Shown piece after piece: positions 61,072 to 64,000 of a DNA stretch of 64,000 bases. The DNA is taken from NCBI GenBank assembly GCA_954871525.1, contig OX940870.1, positions 17,577,501 to 17,641,500 of the forward strand. The letters are read 5' to 3'. The notes beneath the pieces were generated by a model, which was not told the DNA's origin, made no database searches, and saw only the letters and a program-made list of their open reading frames with translations. The stretch's first letter is position 1, and every line of letters begins with the position of its first letter. The position numbers were made by a program, and so were the translations under genes. The stretch is from Parietaria judaica. Its lineage: Eukaryota; Streptophyta; Magnoliopsida; Rosales; Urticaceae.

Positions 61072-62506
61072 ACGAGAGCAAATACGATGCGTTCATGATG
61101 AAATTTCAGTTGCTACACCTTTATTTGGGTGGTATTATTACAAATTGGGTTATTTTAGGCATTTAATGTTTTTGACGCTCTCCAAAAACCCTGTATCACC
61201 AATTTATGCGTGCTCCAAAAAAAACTGAGTCTTTTTCCCATTTTACGCAAAACAACCCTAATTAAACGATATTTTAAACAAAAAATGAACATCAAATTAT
61301 TAATAATGTGTATTTATACCACATTTACTTATTTTAATCCCTAAATGGGGAAGCACTATCTCGTAGTTTCAATACCAAGCATTTTACGGGTTAAAATAAT
61401 TACCGAAAAGTGTTCAAAATTGGTTTTCTTACGAGAGCAAATACGATGCGTTCATGATGAAATTTCAGTTGCTAGATATTTATTTGGGTTGTATTATTAC
61501 AAATTGGGTTAATTTAGGCATTAAAAGTTTTTGACGCTCTCCAAAAACCCTGTTTGACCAATTTCTGCGTGCTCCAAACAAAACTGAATCTTTTTCCCAT
61601 TATACGCAAAACAACCTTAATTACACGATATTTTAAACAAAAAATGAACTTAAAATTCTTAGTAATGTGTATTCATACAACATTTACTTATTTTAATCCC
61701 TAGATCGCGAAGTACTGTCTCATAGTTTCAATACCAAGCATTTAACGGGTTAAAATAATTACCGAAAAGTGTTCAAAATTGGTTTTCTTACGAGAGCAAA
61801 TACGATGCGTTCATGATGAAATTTCAGTTGCTAGACCTTTATTTGGGTGGTATTTTTACAAATTGGGTTATTTTTTGCATTAAAAGTTTTTGACGCTCTC
61901 CAAAAACCCTGTTTCACCAATTTATGCGTGCTAAAAAAAAACTGAGTCTTTTTCCCATTTTACGCAAAACAACCCTAATTAAACGATATTTTAAACAAAA
62001 AAGGAACTTCAAATTATTAGTAATGTGTATTTATACCACATTTACTTATTTTAATCCCTAAATCGCGAAGGACTATCTCGTAGTTTCAATACCAAGCATT
62101 TTACGGGTTAAAATAATTACCGAAAAGTGTTCAAAATTGGTTTTCTTACGAAAGCAAATACGATGCGTTCATGATTAAATTTCAGTTGCTAGATCTTTAT
62201 TTGGGTTGTATTATTACAAATTGGGTTATTTTAGGCATTAAAAGTTTTTGACGCTCTCCAAAAACCTTGTTTCACCAATTTCTGCGTGCTCCAAACAAAA
62301 CTGAGTCTTTTTCCCATTATACGCAAAAAAACCCTAATTAAAGGATATTTTAAACAAAAAATGAACTTCAAATTCTTAGTAATGTGTGTTTATACCACAT
62401 TTACTTATTTTAATCCCTAAATCGCGGTGCACTCTCTCGTAGTTTCAATACCAAGCATTTTAAAGGTTAAAATAATTACCGAAAAGTGTTCAAAATTGGT
62501 TTTCTT
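61072..62506 (+). repeat. Four-monomer HOR (P-Q-R-S), copy 2
   Basis: Monomers start at 61072, 61431, 61790 and 62148. Private changes relative to copy 1 are very few: CCTAGATCGCG near 61699, and GTGTGTTTATACC, GCGGTGCAC and TTTTAAAGGTT near the end of S. The near identity marks this as one of the youngest duplications in the window. Confidence 0.92.
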
Positions 62507-64000
62507 ACGAGAGCAAATACGATGCATTCATGATTAAATTTCAGTTGCTAGAACTTTATTTGGGTTGTATTATTACAAATTGGGTTATTTTAGGCATTAA
62601 AAGTTTTTGACGCTCTCCAAAAACCCTTTTTCACCAATTTCTGCGTTTTCCAAACAAAACTGAGTCTTTTTCCCATTTTACGCAAAACAACCTTAATTAA
62701 ACGATATTTTAAACAAAAAATAAACTTAAATTTTTAGTAATGTGTATTTATACCACATTTACTTATTTTAATCCCTAAATCGCAAAGTACTGTCTCATAG
62801 TTTCATTACCAAGCATTTAACGGGTTAAAATAATTACCGAAAAGTGTTCAAAATTGGTTTTCTTACGAGAGCAAATACGATGCGTTCATGATGAAATTTC
62901 AACTGCTAGACCTTTATTTGGGTGGTATTATTACAAATTGGGTTATTTTAGGCATTAAAAGTTTTTGACGCTCTCCAAAAACCCTGTTTCACCAATTTAT
63001 GCGTGGTCCAAAAAAAACTAAGTCTTTTTCCCATTTTACGCAAAACAACCCTAATTAAACGATAATTTAAACAAAAAATGAACTTCAAATTATTCGTAAT
63101 GTGTATTTATACCACATTTACTTATTTTAATCCCTAAATCGCGAAGCACTATCTCGTACTTTCAATATCAAGCATTTTACGGGTTAAAAGAATTACCGAA
63201 AAGTGTTCAAAATTGGTTTTCTTACGAGAGGAAATGCGATACGTTCATGATTAAATTTCAGTTCCTAGATCTTTATTTGGGTTGTATTATTACAAATTGG
63301 GTTATTTTAGGCATTAAAAGTTTTTGACGCTCTCCAAAAACCCTGTTTCACCAATTTCTGCGTGCTCCAAACAAAACTGAGTCTTTTTCCCATTTTACGC
63401 AAAACAACCTTAATTAAACGATATTTTAAACAAAAAATGAACTTAAAATTCTTAGTAATGTGTATTCATACCACATTTACTTATTTTAATCCCTAAATCG
63501 CGAAGTACTGTCTCGTAGTTTCAATACCAAGCATTTAACGGGTTAAAATAATTACCGAAAAGTGTTCAAAATTGGTTTTCTTACGAGAGCAAATACGATG
63601 CGTTCATGATGAAATTTCAGTTGCTAGACCTTTATTTGGGTGGTATTATTACAAATGGGTTATTTTAGGCATTAAAAGTTTTTGACGCTCTCCAAAAACC
63701 CTGTTTCGCCAATTTATGCGTGCTCCAAAAAAATGAGTCTTTTTTTCATTTTACGCAAAACAACCCTAATTAAACGATATTTTAAACAAAAAATGAACTT
63801 CAAATTATTAGTAATGTGTATTTATACCACATTTACTTATTTTAATCCCTAAATGGGGAAGCACTATCTCGTAGTTTCAATACCAAGCATTTTACGGGTT
63901 AAAATAATTACCGAAAAGTGTTCAAAATTGGTTTTCTTACGAGAGCAAATACGATGCGTTCATGATTAAATTTCAGTTGATAGATCTTTATTTTGGTTGT
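62507..64000 (+). repeat. Unpaired diverged monomers to the window end
   Basis: Monomers start at 62507, 62865, 63224, 63583 and 63939 (cut by the window). They mix marks of the blocks to the left: GATGCATTCATG and GGGTTGTATT at 62507, ACGAGAGGAAATGCG at 63224, and AAATGGGGAAGC at the end of 63583. They show no regular order. The array clearly continues beyond base 64000. Confidence 0.85.

Larger units (their letters stand above)
1..64000. repeat. Uninterrupted ~359-bp tandem satellite array
   Basis: The whole window is a head-to-tail array of one AT-rich monomer. Successive ACGAGAGC motifs (283, 642, 1003, 1361, 1720, 2081 and onward) are 357 to 363 bp apart in almost every case, with 353 bp once and a single disturbed interval near 7288. 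All copies read in the same direction and nothing unrelated interrupts them. Monomers fall into related types (A, B, C, and in the middle C2 and D) that recur in fixed order as higher-order repeats. I counted about 18 differences between one A and one C copy, while copies of the same type in neighbouring units often differ at only a few bases. Such arrays are known from centromeric, pericentromeric and subtelomeric heterochromatin of eukaryotes. The family is not one I recognise, and the chromosomal location is inference. Confidence 0.97.
50669..64000 (+). repeat. Divergent monomer layer with local amplifications
   Basis: Monomer starts are 50669, 51028, 51387, 51746, 52105, 52462, 52821, 53180, 53537, 53896, 54256, 54615, 54973, 55332, 55691, 56050, 56409, 56767, 57126, 57485, 57844, 58203, 58561, 58920, 59278, 59637, 59996, 60355, 60713, 61072, 61431, 61790, 62148, 62507, 62865, 63224, 63583 and 63939. 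Neighbours here share CACTATCTCG and TCAAAATTGG but no longer follow A-B-C. Between 50669 and 54614 most monomers have many private substitutions; from 54615 on, related blocks recur. This resembles the older, less homogenised edge of an array. Confidence 0.9.

Noticed and set aside
1..64000. Identity with the Drosophila 1.688 (359-bp) satellite
   Set aside because: Only the monomer length agrees. I could not recognise sequence similarity, and length alone is not evidence.
1..64000. CRISPR array or bacterial repeat system
   Set aside because: There are no short repeats with unique spacers. The whole 359-bp unit is repeated, so there is nothing spacer-like.
1..64000. tRNA, rRNA, promoter or terminator elements
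   Set aside because: No tRNA-like or rRNA-like stretch was seen. T-rich and TATA-like strings occur in every monomer and carry no positional support.

Overview
The window is one uninterrupted block of tandem satellite DNA. Head-to-tail monomers of about 359 bp, AT-rich and all in the same orientation, run from base 1 to base 64000. I counted about 178 complete monomers plus partial copies at both ends, by locating the recurring motif ACGAGAGC and using it as an arbitrary monomer start. I see no supportable protein-coding gene, RNA gene, transposon, CRISPR array or other single-copy sequence. The short open frames that recur in the repeats begin almost entirely at TTG or GTG, and they change frame whenever an A-tract changes length, so they are by-products of the repeat. 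The composition, monomer length (about two nucleosomes) and higher-order organisation point to constitutive heterochromatin of a eukaryotic chromosome, centromeric, pericentromeric or subtelomeric. I do not recognise the satellite family, and the species cannot be read from the sequence. A plant is plausible but unproven.

Layout. (1) Bases 1-22685: a three-monomer higher-order repeat (HOR), A-B-C, of about 1077 bp, in some 20 successive units. The first three are nearly identical. It is disturbed by one out-of-register junction at about 7288 and one extra hybrid monomer at 8326. (2) Bases 22686-46351: a longer HOR. A six-monomer form (A-B1-C-A-B2-C, 2152 bp) gains a seventh monomer D and becomes a seven-monomer HOR of about 2510 bp (A1-B1-C-A2-B2-C2-D). 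One copy lies at 24838, irregular four- and eight-monomer units follow at 27346-31648, then five regular copies at 31649-44198 and a last copy lacking D at 44199-46351. (3) Bases 46352-50668: a return to the trimer HOR, four units. (4) Bases 50669-64000: a more divergent layer in which monomers carry private substitutions and the A-B-C order is lost. Inside it are younger local amplifications: a five-monomer duplication (1794 bp, 55332-58919) and a four-monomer duplication (1435 bp, 59637-62506), sharing a three-monomer Q-R-S cassette.

How the parts work together: no genes act here. The array records its own history of unequal exchange and gene conversion. Hybrid monomers sit at the places where unit size changes. 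Nearly all exchanges kept the monomer register; the junction at about 7288 is the one clear exception. Monomer types were assigned by eye from diagnostic bases, and no alignment was run.
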